Positions 10,081-18,769 of a DNA stretch of 48,444 nt are shown piece by piece. The stretch is from Oscillospiraceae bacterium (GTDB lineage Bacteria > Bacillota > Clostridia > Oscillospirales > Ruminococcaceae): assembly GCA_017438745.1 (NCBI GenBank), contig JAFRUS010000101.1, positions 1 to 48,444 of the forward strand, in the 5' to 3' direction. The position numbers and the translations under genes were made by a program. The notes below the pieces were generated by a model. That model was given only the letters and a program-made list of their open reading frames with translations. It made no database searches and was not told the origin of the DNA. Each line of letters opens with the position of its first letter. The stretch's first letter is position 1.

Positions 10081-10809
10081 TCAACTGGCTGTTGACTTTT
10101 CCTTTTCATCTTCATTGTCCAAATACTTGAAAAAGAAATTTGGATTATCCAGCTTTAAATTGCTATATCTAACAGAGAATATTTTTTCTGTAGTTTCATT
10201 AAATGGAGATGGAATAACAGTTGCTTCATACAAAGATTTTCTATTATCATAAGAGTCTGATAAACAAATCCCAACGATAGCTACTTTGTCACCTACTTTT
10301 AGGGTTGGCAATAACTCCATGTTTTTCTTGCTGTCTTCGATATAACACTTGAGTTCATTTCTAAAATAATTAACATTTTCATCCTGCTGACTTGTAAGGT
10401 TGTATAGTTTACCATCTCCTATAGTAATACATACTCCGTTGTTCGTCGTATTAGCAATTTTACTAATGGTATTTACAAAAACCATTACCTTGTTGTGATA
10501 TAACAAATCGGCATTATAACTATTTTGAAGATTGTTTACTATAAAGTCATCTAACTTAAACATAATACCTGGCTCATAAACCGTGGCATCACCCTCATCG
10601 CATAAATCGTTGGAGTCTAACCAATTAACTGCACAAGCTATTTTGTGAAGGAAATTGAAAGAATCTTTCTCAAATTTATTACTGCTATTATTCTTAGTTG
10701 AAGGTGATGAATTAGTAACAGGTGCATCAGAAAAGCAATCTTTAATTTTTTCCCAAGCAGCACCCACAAAATAACAAATCACTAAAAATATTATTATTTT
10801 AAATATCAT
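10081..10809 (-). CDS. membrane-anchored protein of unknown function (ICE cargo)
   Basis: A 242-residue protein with one N-terminal membrane segment (residues 2-17, IFKIIIFLVICYFVGAA), a Ser/Asn-rich spacer, and a soluble domain. Near residue 175 the pattern LPTLKVGDKVAIVGICLSD resembles the beta-barrel of tRNA_anti/OB-fold-like proteins, a weak similarity. It is clearly more AT-rich than its neighbours, has its own promoter and terminator, and sits between the TTRAP and helicase genes, so it is accessory cargo. The ATG at 10809 follows an AGGGGG site. No function can be given. Confidence 0.75.
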   Translation of the reverse strand: MIFKIIIFLVICYFVGAAWEKIKDCFSDAPVTNSSPSTKNNSSNKFEKDSFNFLHKIACAVNWLDSNDLCDEGDATVYEPGIMFKLDDFIVNNLQNSYNADLLYHNKVMVFVNTISKIANTTNNGVCITIGDGKLYNLTSQQDENVNYFRNELKCYIEDSKKNMELLPTLKVGDKVAIVGICLSDSYDNRKSLYEATVIPSPFNETTEKIFSVRYSNLKLDNPNFFFKYLDNEDEKEKSTAS

Positions 10810-10892
10810 AATAACGCCCCCTGTTAGTAATAATTTAAATCCCTTTTAATCGATATTAATCCGAATTTATGGATTGTTTATTTTACATGTTC

Positions 10893-10920
10893 ATTATATC
10901 AAAAAAAAAAAAAAAACAAA
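10893..10920 (-). promoter_or_regulatory. promoter with a 16-base poly-T spacer
   Basis: TATAAT (10898-10893) is preceded by T16 (10916-10901) and then TTTGTT/TTGCGT-like -35 sequences (10920-10915 or 10925-10920). The homopolymer makes up almost the whole -35/-10 spacer, so slippage during replication would change promoter strength. It drives the 10081-10809 gene. Confidence 0.6.
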
Positions 10921-11010
10921 CGCAATAGTATTTTGTTAAAAACATAAAATTTGTTAAACTGTATAAAAACAAGGTTGCTTTTTTGTATGTTGCATGGAGA
11001 TGATATGTAT

Positions 11011-11029
11011 CCGCCCCAAAACAGGGCGG
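11011..11029 (-). terminator. GC-rich hairpin after TTRAP (edge motif copy 1)
   Basis: CCGCCC and GGGCGG pair around a short loop 5 bases past the TTRAP stop, and are followed on the minus strand by ATACATA. Very similar hairpins lie at 17303-17319 and 19742-19758, always between a backbone-type stop codon and accessory DNA. There is no T run. Confidence 0.65.
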
Positions 11030-11034
11030 TCGGA

Positions 11035-11244
11035 TTATTCCTCAAAGGTTGGATCAAAACTGATCTCGTTATAGGCCTCTTCGGTCATGCTTTCGAGCTT
11101 ACCTAGGAGGCTTTTTCCTATCTGGAGCATGTCGAAGTCTCCGATAAACGGGATTATCTGGCGGACGTTTCTTATTGTTTCATCACGGTCAGTGCCTTTG
11201 AATATACAGAGAAAATTCATTTCTTCAACGGTAAAATCCATCAT
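11035..11244 (-). CDS. transposon-transfer assisting protein (TTRAP family)
   Basis: A 69-residue acidic protein beginning MMDFTVEEMNFLCIF, the family signature, and ending in an acidic tail FDPTFEE. TTRAP proteins occur in Tn1549-like and related conjugative transposons next to the ArdC/LtrC-like gene; the biochemical role is not established. Its ATG overlaps the stop of the upstream gene (ATGA), showing translational coupling. Confidence 0.8.
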   Translation of the reverse strand: MMDFTVEEMNFLCIFKGTDRDETIRNVRQIIPFIGDFDMLQIGKSLLGKLESMTEEAYNEISFDPTFEE

Positions 11245-13484
11245 ATTTCCATTCCTTTCTGCTTCTTAGCTTCCTTGTTTTCAGGTTTTTTCATATCTAT
11301 GGCCTTATGGAGAAAACTGCGGATTGAACGGTTTCCTTCGGTCGCTTTTTCGGCTTTCTTTTCAACTTTTGCATTTTTAACTTCCTTTTCGGGAGTGCTG
11401 TCAGGCGGAAGGTTGTTGATCAGCCCATCGAAGGAGTTGTCGTTCTGTTCGACTGCATCTTCAATAGCTTTCAGCGGATTGTCGTGTCCTATCTGTCCGA
11501 ACTGCGGAAGTTCCTTAAATCCGATGCTGTCAACGAAATGCGCTGATATCTGTCCGTCTCTCTTTACTGCAACAACGTCACTGACACTGAGAGAATGACC
11601 TTCAAAATCCTTCGGACGATGCATGTTGAACTTTTCAAAAACAGATTCAAGGAATGCCGGCATACTTCTGATACCGGCGAGATTTACCTTGCAGCTGTAG
11701 ACAAGATCATAGTTATTTCTGTCCACGGTTTTGCCCATCTTTTCAAGATTATCAAGGCCGGTAAATGATATATCACGGTTTTCCGGTGAACGCTTTATCT
11801 GATAGATCGCGATCATATCATCCTTGCTGTTCAGAAAAGCATTTTCCTTTTTTGCATTCATTTCAAGCTCACGCTGCTGCTCAATTACTCTTTCAGCCAG
11901 CAGATTCACAAGACCGGCGTGTTCGTTGATCTGAACATGTTTCAGTTTATCCTTTACTTCTTCCGGCAGAGGCTCAAGTGTCACCTTTGCCCACTTATGA
12001 ACCCTGTCGGTAAACCTCTTGTCCCAGTCAGCCGCTGATACCCGTGATGCAAGAATCAGCGCAATACGGTCGAGGGGATACTCTTTCATGATCTGTTTCA
12101 GTGTGGCATCGGAATTGAAAGCTCCGCCGTATCCGCTGTCATAGACCCTGTAGTTTTCTGAAATTGTCTTTGATATGAAGTCACGGCAGCTGCGGTTTTC
12201 ATTTTCATTTCGTGTGAAAAGATCAAGCTCACCGAGTTCTCTTGCTTCCTTTACTGTTTTCAGATATACCGGAATATCAGAATGATTTACGACTGGCCGT
12301 TCACTTTCCGCCTTGTCGATAAGCTCATTAAGCTGAGGAATAACCACACTTGCAGCAAGCTGATCCTTGCAGAAATCTACAAGCTCATCTCTTGTTCCGG
12401 TATGAAGTGTACCTCCTGTAGCGATTTCCTTCAGAATAAATTCGTTATCAAACTGCGGATGATATTCAACTGACACCTTTGGTTCCGGAAACTTTTCAGA
12501 GGCAATTTCTTCAGGGAGGCTTACAGTACCGGATTTCTCCTGAACCTGAACTGGTTTGTCCTGTACCTGCTCCTTCTGTCGCCCCAGCAGTATATCCTCA
12601 AGCTTGTTTATGATATCATTTGCTGTCGCTCTGATAGTTTCAAGTGATGCTTTCAGTTCCGGCAGATCCTTGCCTGAACCCCATGAAGCAACATAGGCGA
12701 AGCTGTAGTCAGATGTGTCGATCCCAAAGTGCTGGCATACCGTATAAGCAACACTTTCAGCCTCAACTTCTTCTGTATTTCTGTCCTTAGGAATATCAAG
12801 ATCAGATACGATCAGGTTGCGGTTATGCAGGATAGAATGAGCAATCTCATGAATAGCAGTCTTGACTGTTTGCGTTTCTGACATACCTTCGTTTATGGCG
12901 ATGATATTCTTTTCCTTGTCGAAATATCCTTTTGCTCCGCTCTTTATATCCTCAAAGGTAACAGGAACAGGTGCTACATTTTTCAGAGCTTCAAAGAACT
13001 TTTCAAAATTCTGTACGTCACCTTTAAGTTCATCAACTCCAAGCGTAGGCAGCTCTTTGCCGGCTGTCTGTGACACATCAAAAACTGAAACCACCTTGAA
13101 CGCCGGGATCTTTACTTCATATTCTTCAGTAACCGGTTTTCCGTCCTTGTCAAGCAGCGGAAGTCCGGTATCATTATCAAGTTTGGTTCGTTCCTTCTTG
13201 ACTTTATAAGGTGCCGGGGCGAAGATCTGGATTCCTTTTTCACCTTTTTTAACGCGGCGTTCAAACTTGTTCTTCCATGAATTAAAGCCGGCTACAAGAG
13301 TTGCATCCGGCTTCTGTAAAGCTATAAGCATTGTGTTGTTGAAGCTGTAGTCATGGAACTTTGACATGGTGTTCAGATAGTTCCTGAATTTATCACCTTC
13401 AAAAAGCTCCTTAATACCTTTTTCAAGCTTATCGGTTATCTCATTAATACGGTCCTGTGATGATACTTTTTCAATTTCCGGCAT
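11241..13484 (-). CDS. ArdC/LtrC-like antirestriction-type protein with DUF3849, YodL and DUF4316 regions
   Basis: A 747-residue multidomain ICE protein. Residues ~5-135 match the ArdC-type single-strand DNA-binding domain (FHDYSFNNTMLIALQKPDA); a metallopeptidase-like HEIAH motif sits at 212-216; DUF3849 at ~405-500 (VYLKTVKEARELGELD); YodL-like at ~575-620 (YQIKRSPENRDISFTGL); and DUF4316-like beyond ~625 (HRPKDFEGHSLSVSDVV). The C-terminus is Lys/Glu-rich. Family members are proposed to shield incoming single-stranded element DNA from host restriction. Start and stop overlap with neighbours (TAATG with topB), so it belongs to the same operon. Confidence 0.87.
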   Translation of the reverse strand: MPEIEKVSSQDRINEITDKLEKGIKELFEGDKFRNYLNTMSKFHDYSFNNTMLIALQKPDATLVAGFNSWKNKFERRVKKGEKGIQIFAPAPYKVKKERTKLDNDTGLPLLDKDGKPVTEEYEVKIPAFKVVSVFDVSQTAGKELPTLGVDELKGDVQNFEKFFEALKNVAPVPVTFEDIKSGAKGYFDKEKNIIAINEGMSETQTVKTAIHEIAHSILHNRNLIVSDLDIPKDRNTEEVEAESVAYTVCQHFGIDTSDYSFAYVASWGSGKDLPELKASLETIRATANDIINKLEDILLGRQKEQVQDKPVQVQEKSGTVSLPEEIASEKFPEPKVSVEYHPQFDNEFILKEIATGGTLHTGTRDELVDFCKDQLAASVVIPQLNELIDKAESERPVVNHSDIPVYLKTVKEARELGELDLFTRNENENRSCRDFISKTISENYRVYDSGYGGAFNSDATLKQIMKEYPLDRIALILASRVSAADWDKRFTDRVHKWAKVTLEPLPEEVKDKLKHVQINEHAGLVNLLAERVIEQQRELEMNAKKENAFLNSKDDMIAIYQIKRSPENRDISFTGLDNLEKMGKTVDRNNYDLVYSCKVNLAGIRSMPAFLESVFEKFNMHRPKDFEGHSLSVSDVVAVKRDGQISAHFVDSIGFKELPQFGQIGHDNPLKAIEDAVEQNDNSFDGLINNLPPDSTPEKEVKNAKVEKKAEKATEGNRSIRSFLHKAIDMKKPENKEAKKQKGMEI

Positions 13485-15580
13485 TAAGCTTTTCCTCCTT
13501 TTTTCTCTTTACGTGGTGCAAACTCCAGTCTGAAGTTTACGTACTTTCCGGTATCTTCAAGGCAGACGGTCGCATCATAGTTCCTGCCTGATTTCGGAGA
13601 ATACAAACCTCTGACAGCTATCTTTCCGTTTTTCAGAAGAGCAGCGACCATTTCCTTTGTGAGTGTTTTCCTTGCGTTTTCAAAGAACCGGTCATTCTTC
13701 CAGAGCGTAAATCCGCAGTCCTTGTCCTCACAGGAATATGCTTTCTTCGTGACAACAACATTCTTTCCGCATCTCGGACAGATACCGATCACTTCACCTC
13801 CGCTTGTTCTCGGAGTAACTTTACTTTCATCAAATCCTGATTTTGCGGCAGCGATGATATCATCAGTGAGTCTGCCTATATCCTCCATGAACTGCTTAGA
13901 AGTGTACTGACCTTTAGCTACGAGGGCGAGATTATTCTCCCAGTCTGCTGTCATCTTTGCAGATTTAATAATATCCGGCATGAGAGATATCAGATCCGTT
14001 CCGCTGTCAGTGACCACAAGATTTCTTTTATCACGCCTGATAAATCCTGACTTCGTGAGCTTTTCAATAATACCTGCTCTTGTAGCCGGTGTGCCAAGTC
14101 CGGAACGTTCAGCATCCTCAGTTATTTCATCCGTTCCTGCACGTTCCATCGCTGAAAGAAGCGTATCTTCCGTGAAATGTTTCGGCGGCTGGGTGTAGTG
14201 TTCGGATATTTCTGAAACAGCATTATCGAAGGTCTGACCTTCCGTAAATGACACCGAAGCTTCATCATTATCAGTTTCATCTCTGCATTTTTGGCAGCTT
14301 CTGAAAGCATTATCTATGCCTTTGAAACCTTCTTTTATGGTCTTTCTGCCTTTCGAGGCAAAAGAATAACCGCCACAGCGTATTTCAGCCGTAACGGTTT
14401 CATAAACATATGGTTCCGACACTGCACAGAGCATCCGGTTTGCTATAAGGCAGAGGATTTTGTATTCTCCTTCGGGGACAGAAGAAAGATCAGTATTTTC
14501 GATTTCTGCGGTCGGGATAATTGCGGTATGGTCAGTGACCTTTTTACTGTTCAGAATCCTGCTTGTGTCAGTTTTCAACGTGATATTTTTAAAATGTGGA
14601 AATCTGCGCAGAACCATATCAGCAATTGATTCAGCAGTATCTTTCATGTCTTCGGTAAGATAGCAGCTGTCTGTTCGCGGATAGGTGCAGAGCTTCATTT
14701 CGTACAGTGACTGCGTGTAGTCAAGTGTCTGCTGCGCCGTAAATCCGTAAAGACGGTTTGCTTCTCTCTGAAGAGTTGTCAGATCATAGAGCTTAGGCGG
14801 ATTTACGGTCTTTCGTTCCGTTTTTACCGTATCCACATGAGCTTGTTTACCGGCACAGGCACGTCGGATCGTTTCAGCTTTGTCGTGGTCTGTAACACGT
14901 TCCTTAACGGCATCAAGTCCGTCAGCCTTCAGGTGAACATTGAAATACTTTTCCTTGCGGAAGTTCGTTATCCCGTTCTCTCGTTCACATATCATGGCAA
15001 GCGTCGGAGTCTGGACTCTGCCCACATTCAGCGTTCTGTTATAGAGTCTGGAGAAAAGACGCGTTGCATTGATACCAACGATCCAGTCAGCCTTTGCACG
15101 GCAGAGAGCCGAATTATAGAGGTTTTCGTAATCACATCCGTCCTTCAGATCGGCAAAACCATCAATTATAGCCTTTTCCTCCATTGAAGAAATCCAGAGA
15201 CGTTTGATTGGCTTACGGCATCCTGACTTGTTGTAAACAAGACGGAAGATAAGCTCGCCTTCACGACCGGCATCACAGGCATTGACCACTTCCGTAACTC
15301 TGCTGTCGTTCATGAGCTTACGGAGAATTCCGAACTGTTCATTCTTGTCCGGAGCGATATCAAATATCCAGTTCTCCGGAATTATCGGCAGATCTTCAAT
15401 GTTCCACTTCCTGTACTTCTCATCATAGCTGTCCGCATTTGCAAGACCAACCAAGTGGCCAACGCACCAAGAGATAATATACTCACCACCTTCAACGTAC
15501 CCGTTCTTCTTCCGAGCGATACCAAGCGCCTTAGCAAGAGCCATGCCGACACTTGGCTTTTCTGCGATTACTAACTTCAT
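13484..15580 (-). CDS. topB: type IA DNA topoisomerase III of the ICE
   Basis: A 698-residue topoisomerase III. It has the TOPRIM start MKLVIAEKPSV, the acidic cluster CDAGREGE (~102-108), the VGRVQTPTL motif (~187), the catalytic tyrosine in TYPRTDS (Tyr300), GLGTPATRA (~490), and a C-terminal zinc ribbon with CPRCGK and CEDKDCG (~605-630). It relaxes or decatenates element DNA during transfer. RBS AAAGGA lies 9 bases before the ATG. The DNA just upstream of its start (15576-15640) is duplicated at 17365-17428, marking an insertion point. Confidence 0.95.
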   Translation of the reverse strand: MKLVIAEKPSVGMALAKALGIARKKNGYVEGGEYIISWCVGHLVGLANADSYDEKYRKWNIEDLPIIPENWIFDIAPDKNEQFGILRKLMNDSRVTEVVNACDAGREGELIFRLVYNKSGCRKPIKRLWISSMEEKAIIDGFADLKDGCDYENLYNSALCRAKADWIVGINATRLFSRLYNRTLNVGRVQTPTLAMICERENGITNFRKEKYFNVHLKADGLDAVKERVTDHDKAETIRRACAGKQAHVDTVKTERKTVNPPKLYDLTTLQREANRLYGFTAQQTLDYTQSLYEMKLCTYPRTDSCYLTEDMKDTAESIADMVLRRFPHFKNITLKTDTSRILNSKKVTDHTAIIPTAEIENTDLSSVPEGEYKILCLIANRMLCAVSEPYVYETVTAEIRCGGYSFASKGRKTIKEGFKGIDNAFRSCQKCRDETDNDEASVSFTEGQTFDNAVSEISEHYTQPPKHFTEDTLLSAMERAGTDEITEDAERSGLGTPATRAGIIEKLTKSGFIRRDKRNLVVTDSGTDLISLMPDIIKSAKMTADWENNLALVAKGQYTSKQFMEDIGRLTDDIIAAAKSGFDESKVTPRTSGGEVIGICPRCGKNVVVTKKAYSCEDKDCGFTLWKNDRFFENARKTLTKEMVAALLKNGKIAVRGLYSPKSGRNYDATVCLEDTGKYVNFRLEFAPRKEKKGGKA

Positions 15581-15640
15581 TGAATCATTCCTTTCAGGGC
15601 AAAATAAAAGAGCCTCTCAGGGTGAGAAGCTCTTATGTAT
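15576..15640 (-). repeat. junction repeat copy A (topB start and terminator)
   Basis: This 65-base segment holds, in minus orientation, an AAGAGC-CTC/GAG-GCTCTT hairpin with T-rich tail (terminator of the leucine-rich repeat gene) and the topB ribosome site and ATG. It matches 17365-17428 at all but about four positions. Confidence 0.9.
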
Positions 15641-15700
15641 ATGATGCTTGTAAACAAATATATTTATGATTTGCTCTGAATGCTGATTAATCTCAGTTTA

Positions 15701-17167
15701 TCACTTGATGGTAACAGACACAGCATTTTTGATAGCGTTTTCAGTATCCCATTCACCATTAACTCTTGCTGCAATAGCAACTTTATAGGTCTTGCCAGGA
15801 GTAAGATTTTTAGGTGAGGTGTAAACTGTGTCAGTGATGTCATCAGCCTGGATTCTCCACTTTCCTGACTTATAAACAGCGATACTGTATCTGTCAGCAC
15901 CTTCTACCTCGTCCCATGTAAATCTTACCTGGTGGTTTTTCTCATTGTATTTTACCTTAATGTTTGCAGGATATGTGAGCGACTCATTCGTAAACTGCTT
16001 GTAGGTATTAGTGCCGTTGTTTTTGATTGCAGCATACTCACCGTTGCCGCTTATAATCGTTTTTGAATCGTTGACATTAACCCAGCCATTGCCGTTCGGA
16101 AGAAAAGCATTTGGTGTTAATTCTGTAAAGTTCTCGCCGAGCTTGAGCGTTTTCAAGTTATTACATGAATGAAACAACTGAAGCATAGCACAAGAACAAT
16201 GGCTTATATCAAATTTACTTAAATCAAGAGATTCCAGTTTGGAACATTTATCGAACATAAAACTCATTGTATAAACCTTGCTTGTATCAAATCTGCTTAC
16301 ATCCAGTGAAGTCAGGTTGGAACAGTTGTAAAACATAGAGTTCATATCTTGGACATTGCTCGTATTAAATCCACTTACATCCAGTGAAGTCAGGCTGGAA
16401 CAGTCACGGAACATTTCATACATATTTGTGACATTGCTCGTATCAAAAGATTTGCTTAATTTCAGTTCTTTCAGGCCGGAACAGTTGTAGAACATTTTAT
16501 ACATATTTGTGACATTACTCGTTTTAAATCCACTTATATCCAGTGAAGTCAGGCTGGAACAGTCGTAGAACATATCCGCCATATTTGTGACATTGTTCGT
16601 TTTAAAAGATCCACCTAATTTCAGTGAAGTCAGGCTGGAACAGCCGCAGAACATATTTTCCATATTTCCGACGTTGCTCGTATCAAATCCACTTACATCC
16701 AGTGAAGTCAGGCTGGAACAGTAATGGAACATTGTATACATTAATGCGACATTGCTCGTATCAAATCCGCTTATATCCAGTGACGTCAGACTGTTACAGT
16801 TGTCAAACATTCCACTCATATCTTTGACATTGGTGGTGTTCGCATTCTTCAGATCGATGCTGGTAGCATCTTTAAATAACCTAAACAAACCATCACATTT
16901 TTCTGGGAAAAGAGTGCCTTCTTCACAAACAACTGACGTTGCTATGTCTCTGTATTTCATAACCTCATCTTTGGATACTGTACCGCTCAGTGTCAGGATT
17001 CCGGTGGAAGAATCAAAGGAACAGCAGGACGTTGCCGCACTAACGGAAATCGCTGTGTCGTCAAACAATGTAGGCATTGTCTGTGCTGAAGGCATTGCAG
17101 TAGTTCCGATGATGGCGAGAGAAAGGACAAATTTTAATATTCTGCTCGTATTTTTGTTTGAATTCAT
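15701..17167 (-). CDS. BspA-like leucine-rich repeat surface protein
   Basis: A 488-residue secreted protein with a signal peptide (~9-45, ending in SVSAA), about eight 23-24-residue DUF285/BspA-type repeats (pattern LTSLDVSGFDTSNV..M..MF..CS) over ~105-320, and a C-terminal fibronectin type III-like domain (~400-485) containing VRFTWDEVEGADRYSIAVY. No cell-wall sorting signal is seen. Such proteins mediate adhesion in gut and oral bacteria. It has its own near-consensus promoter and its own terminator and sits between DUF4366 and topB, so it is cargo. ATG at 17167 follows AAGGAG. Confidence 0.88.
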   Translation of the reverse strand: MNSNKNTSRILKFVLSLAIIGTTAMPSAQTMPTLFDDTAISVSAATSCCSFDSSTGILTLSGTVSKDEVMKYRDIATSVVCEEGTLFPEKCDGLFRLFKDATSIDLKNANTTNVKDMSGMFDNCNSLTSLDISGFDTSNVALMYTMFHYCSSLTSLDVSGFDTSNVGNMENMFCGCSSLTSLKLGGSFKTNNVTNMADMFYDCSSLTSLDISGFKTSNVTNMYKMFYNCSGLKELKLSKSFDTSNVTNMYEMFRDCSSLTSLDVSGFNTSNVQDMNSMFYNCSNLTSLDVSRFDTSKVYTMSFMFDKCSKLESLDLSKFDISHCSCAMLQLFHSCNNLKTLKLGENFTELTPNAFLPNGNGWVNVNDSKTIISGNGEYAAIKNNGTNTYKQFTNESLTYPANIKVKYNEKNHQVRFTWDEVEGADRYSIAVYKSGKWRIQADDITDTVYTSPKNLTPGKTYKVAIAARVNGEWDTENAIKNAVSVTIK

Positions 17168-17210
17168 GTTGTATCTCCTTCTTTGAATAAGATTGATTTT
17201 GATCATTGAA

Positions 17211-17239
17211 ATTATAGCATTTAACAAATTGCATGTCAA
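17211..17239 (-). promoter_or_regulatory. consensus promoter of the leucine-rich repeat gene
   Basis: TTGACA (17239-17234), 17 bases, TATAAT (17216-17211). It matches consensus at all twelve positions, so the cargo gene is expressed independently of the transfer operon. Confidence 0.9.
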
Positions 17240-17302
17240 GTCCAATTATTGCTATTTTTTACACCGTTATGATATTTAATCAATAGGAGCCAAATATGTA
17301 TC

Positions 17303-17319
17303 CGCCCTGTTTCAGGGCG
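17303..17319 (-). terminator. GC-rich hairpin (edge motif copy 2)
   Basis: CGCCCTG and CAGGGCG pair around TTT, followed on the minus strand by GATACATA. It lies just past the remnant DUF4366-type stop codon and just before the leucine-rich repeat insert. Confidence 0.65.
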
Positions 17320-17323
17320 AGAT

Positions 17324-17364
17324 GATTAGTCATCTACGGTATCACCGTCGTCGAAATCATCAGT
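17324..17364 (-). pseudogene. remnant of a DUF4366-type 3' end
   Basis: On the minus strand this short segment reads ETDDFDDGDTVDD and stop, resembling the acidic end of the complete DUF4366 gene at 19764 (EDDFDDDEAADEDD). It is joined directly to a second copy of the topB ribosome site and start, with a stop in frame just before, so no protein can be made. It records a past recombination or insertion. Confidence 0.65.
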
Positions 17365-17428
17365 TTCATTGAATCATTCCTTTCAGGGCATAATAAAAGA
17401 GCCTCTCGAGTGAGAAGCTCTTATGTAT
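17365..17428 (-). repeat. junction repeat copy B
   Basis: This is a near-identical copy of 15576-15640, including the hairpin with arms AAGAGC..CTC and GAG..GCTCTT (terminator for the 17477 gene) and the AAAGGAATGATTCAATG start region of topB, here cut after five coding bases. Confidence 0.9.
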
Positions 17429-17476
17429 CAATTAAAGCTATAATATCGCGATGATTAGCTTATGATTTTTTAAAGA

Positions 17477-17794
17477 TTAAAACACCACTGTTTCATCATT
17501 AGTTCCAAATGTAATGCCACATTTAGGACAGTAATCTCTAAATCTATATTGATATACATAAACTGTTCTTGATACTTTAACTTGTCGTCCGTTGATTTCT
17601 GTTATATATGATAAAGATACAGGATGGAAGTCTAGAACAGTTACACTTCTTTCTGTACTATGCATACAGGTCGCACTTGCCGCACTTGCTGCATGAACCT
17701 TTAAGTTGTTAACAGGTTTTGAAATTGTTGTTCCAGTTCCAAACAGAGTAAATACCAATGCTATTGCAGCAATTTTCTTGATTACATTTTTCAT
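17477..17794 (-). CDS. small secreted protein, unknown function
   Basis: A 105-residue protein with a clear signal peptide (MKNVIKKIAAIALVFTLFG, cleavage probably near AASA ~35-40). The mature part contains CPKCG near the C-terminus and another Cys in CMHS, possibly a metal site or disulfides. RBS AGAAAGGA precedes the ATG. It belongs to the second cargo insert between DUF4366 and topB and faces away from the 18170 operon. No family is recognised. Confidence 0.7.
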   Translation of the reverse strand: MKNVIKKIAAIALVFTLFGTGTTISKPVNNLKVHAASAASATCMHSTERSVTVLDFHPVSLSYITEINGRQVKVSRTVYVYQYRFRDYCPKCGITFGTNDETVVF

Positions 17795-18169
17795 TATGTA
17801 GTCCTTTCTGTGTCAATACAGACACACTAAATTAACTTTTACGTGACTAATAGTCGCGCTTTGCACATTACTCATTAATCATAATGTATTATTGTGAATT
17901 AGTAAATAGAATATTTTTACTTATTCAAGGTAATATTTTTACTTGTTTTGTAAGATTTGTACGCATTCAGACTTTTAAAGAGCAATTTGACTGCTTTCAT
18001 TAGGAATAATAGAGCTTCCAGTTTTTCTTGACATCGTTAATCAACAGTAATAAAATATATATATAAACTTTTTCAGAACATCTGTTCGCCGTTGTCCTTA
18101 TTTCGACACACCGGTTTGTGCTATAATCAAATCAAGGTAAAAAACTAAAACAACGGAGGAACGAGGAAA
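17795..18169. other. AT-rich divergent intergenic region
   Basis: This gap separates the minus-strand secreted protein gene from the plus-strand cargo operon. It contains a short hairpin (GTGACTAATAGTCGC at ~17843) and two direct copies of AATATTTTTACTT starting near 17910 and 17932, a 22-base period that places them on the same helix face. No RNA gene is recognised. Confidence 0.5.
18119..18127 (+). promoter_or_regulatory. extended -10 promoter of the 18170 operon
   Basis: TGCTATAAT forms an extended -10 element; a weak TTCGAC lies 15 bases upstream. It is 42 bases before the ATG of the first cargo gene. Confidence 0.65.
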
Positions 18170-18733
18170 ATGAAAAGTGTTATGATATACGGTCTGGACG
18201 AATACGAAGAAGGAATACTTGATACTGTATGTATTTATCGCACTGCGCTTGATGTTGAGGATCTTAAATCTGCATATGCAAAGATAACCATTATTAATCC
18301 GGAAAGACTTTCTTCTGAAGAAAAAGCTGAACTTGCTGATTATTACCGCGAAGTTGAGCTTTGTGATGACAGGGTCATACTCTTAAATGAAGATCCGTTT
18401 TTCAATGAAATATCAATGGTTAAGGTTATTCCTGATTTCTTTGAGAATTTCAGATATTATAAGCCACTCCTTATGGCTGATATGAAATTCGGAGAAATGG
18501 GAAAAGAGATCCTTGATATTGATGATGCCGATGAAGACTTTTATAAGGGAGTTACTGAAGCATTAAGTGTTTACAACAGTATTGAACAGAATCCGGGAAT
18601 CACTACCTGCAAACTTTCAGCGGAACTTAAACTTCCGGAAAAGATGATCGGCAGGTATATCCGTATCATTCAGGCTGCACATGTACTTATCAGTTATAAA
18701 AACTGCGGCTGGAAAAGCTTCGGTTTTATCTGA
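18170..18733 (+). CDS. winged-helix-like protein of the ICE cargo operon
   Basis: A 187-residue protein of unknown family. The N-terminal ~125 residues are acidic and mixed alpha/beta; the C-terminal ~50 (EQNPGITTCKLSAELKL then IGRYIRIIQAAHVLISY) fit a winged helix-turn-helix DNA-binding fold. The ATG is preceded by GGAGG and GAGG. It is transcribed against the ICE operon and is followed 36 bases later by the PD-(D/E)XK gene, so it is probably a partner or regulator of it. Function is inferred from context only. Confidence 0.7.
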   Translation: MKSVMIYGLDEYEEGILDTVCIYRTALDVEDLKSAYAKITIINPERLSSEEKAELADYYREVELCDDRVILLNEDPFFNEISMVKVIPDFFENFRYYKPLLMADMKFGEMGKEILDIDDADEDFYKGVTEALSVYNSIEQNPGITTCKLSAELKLPEKMIGRYIRIIQAAHVLISYKNCGWKSFGFI

Positions 18734-18769
18734 TACCACGTGACAGGAAAATTCAGGAGGGATTATTTT

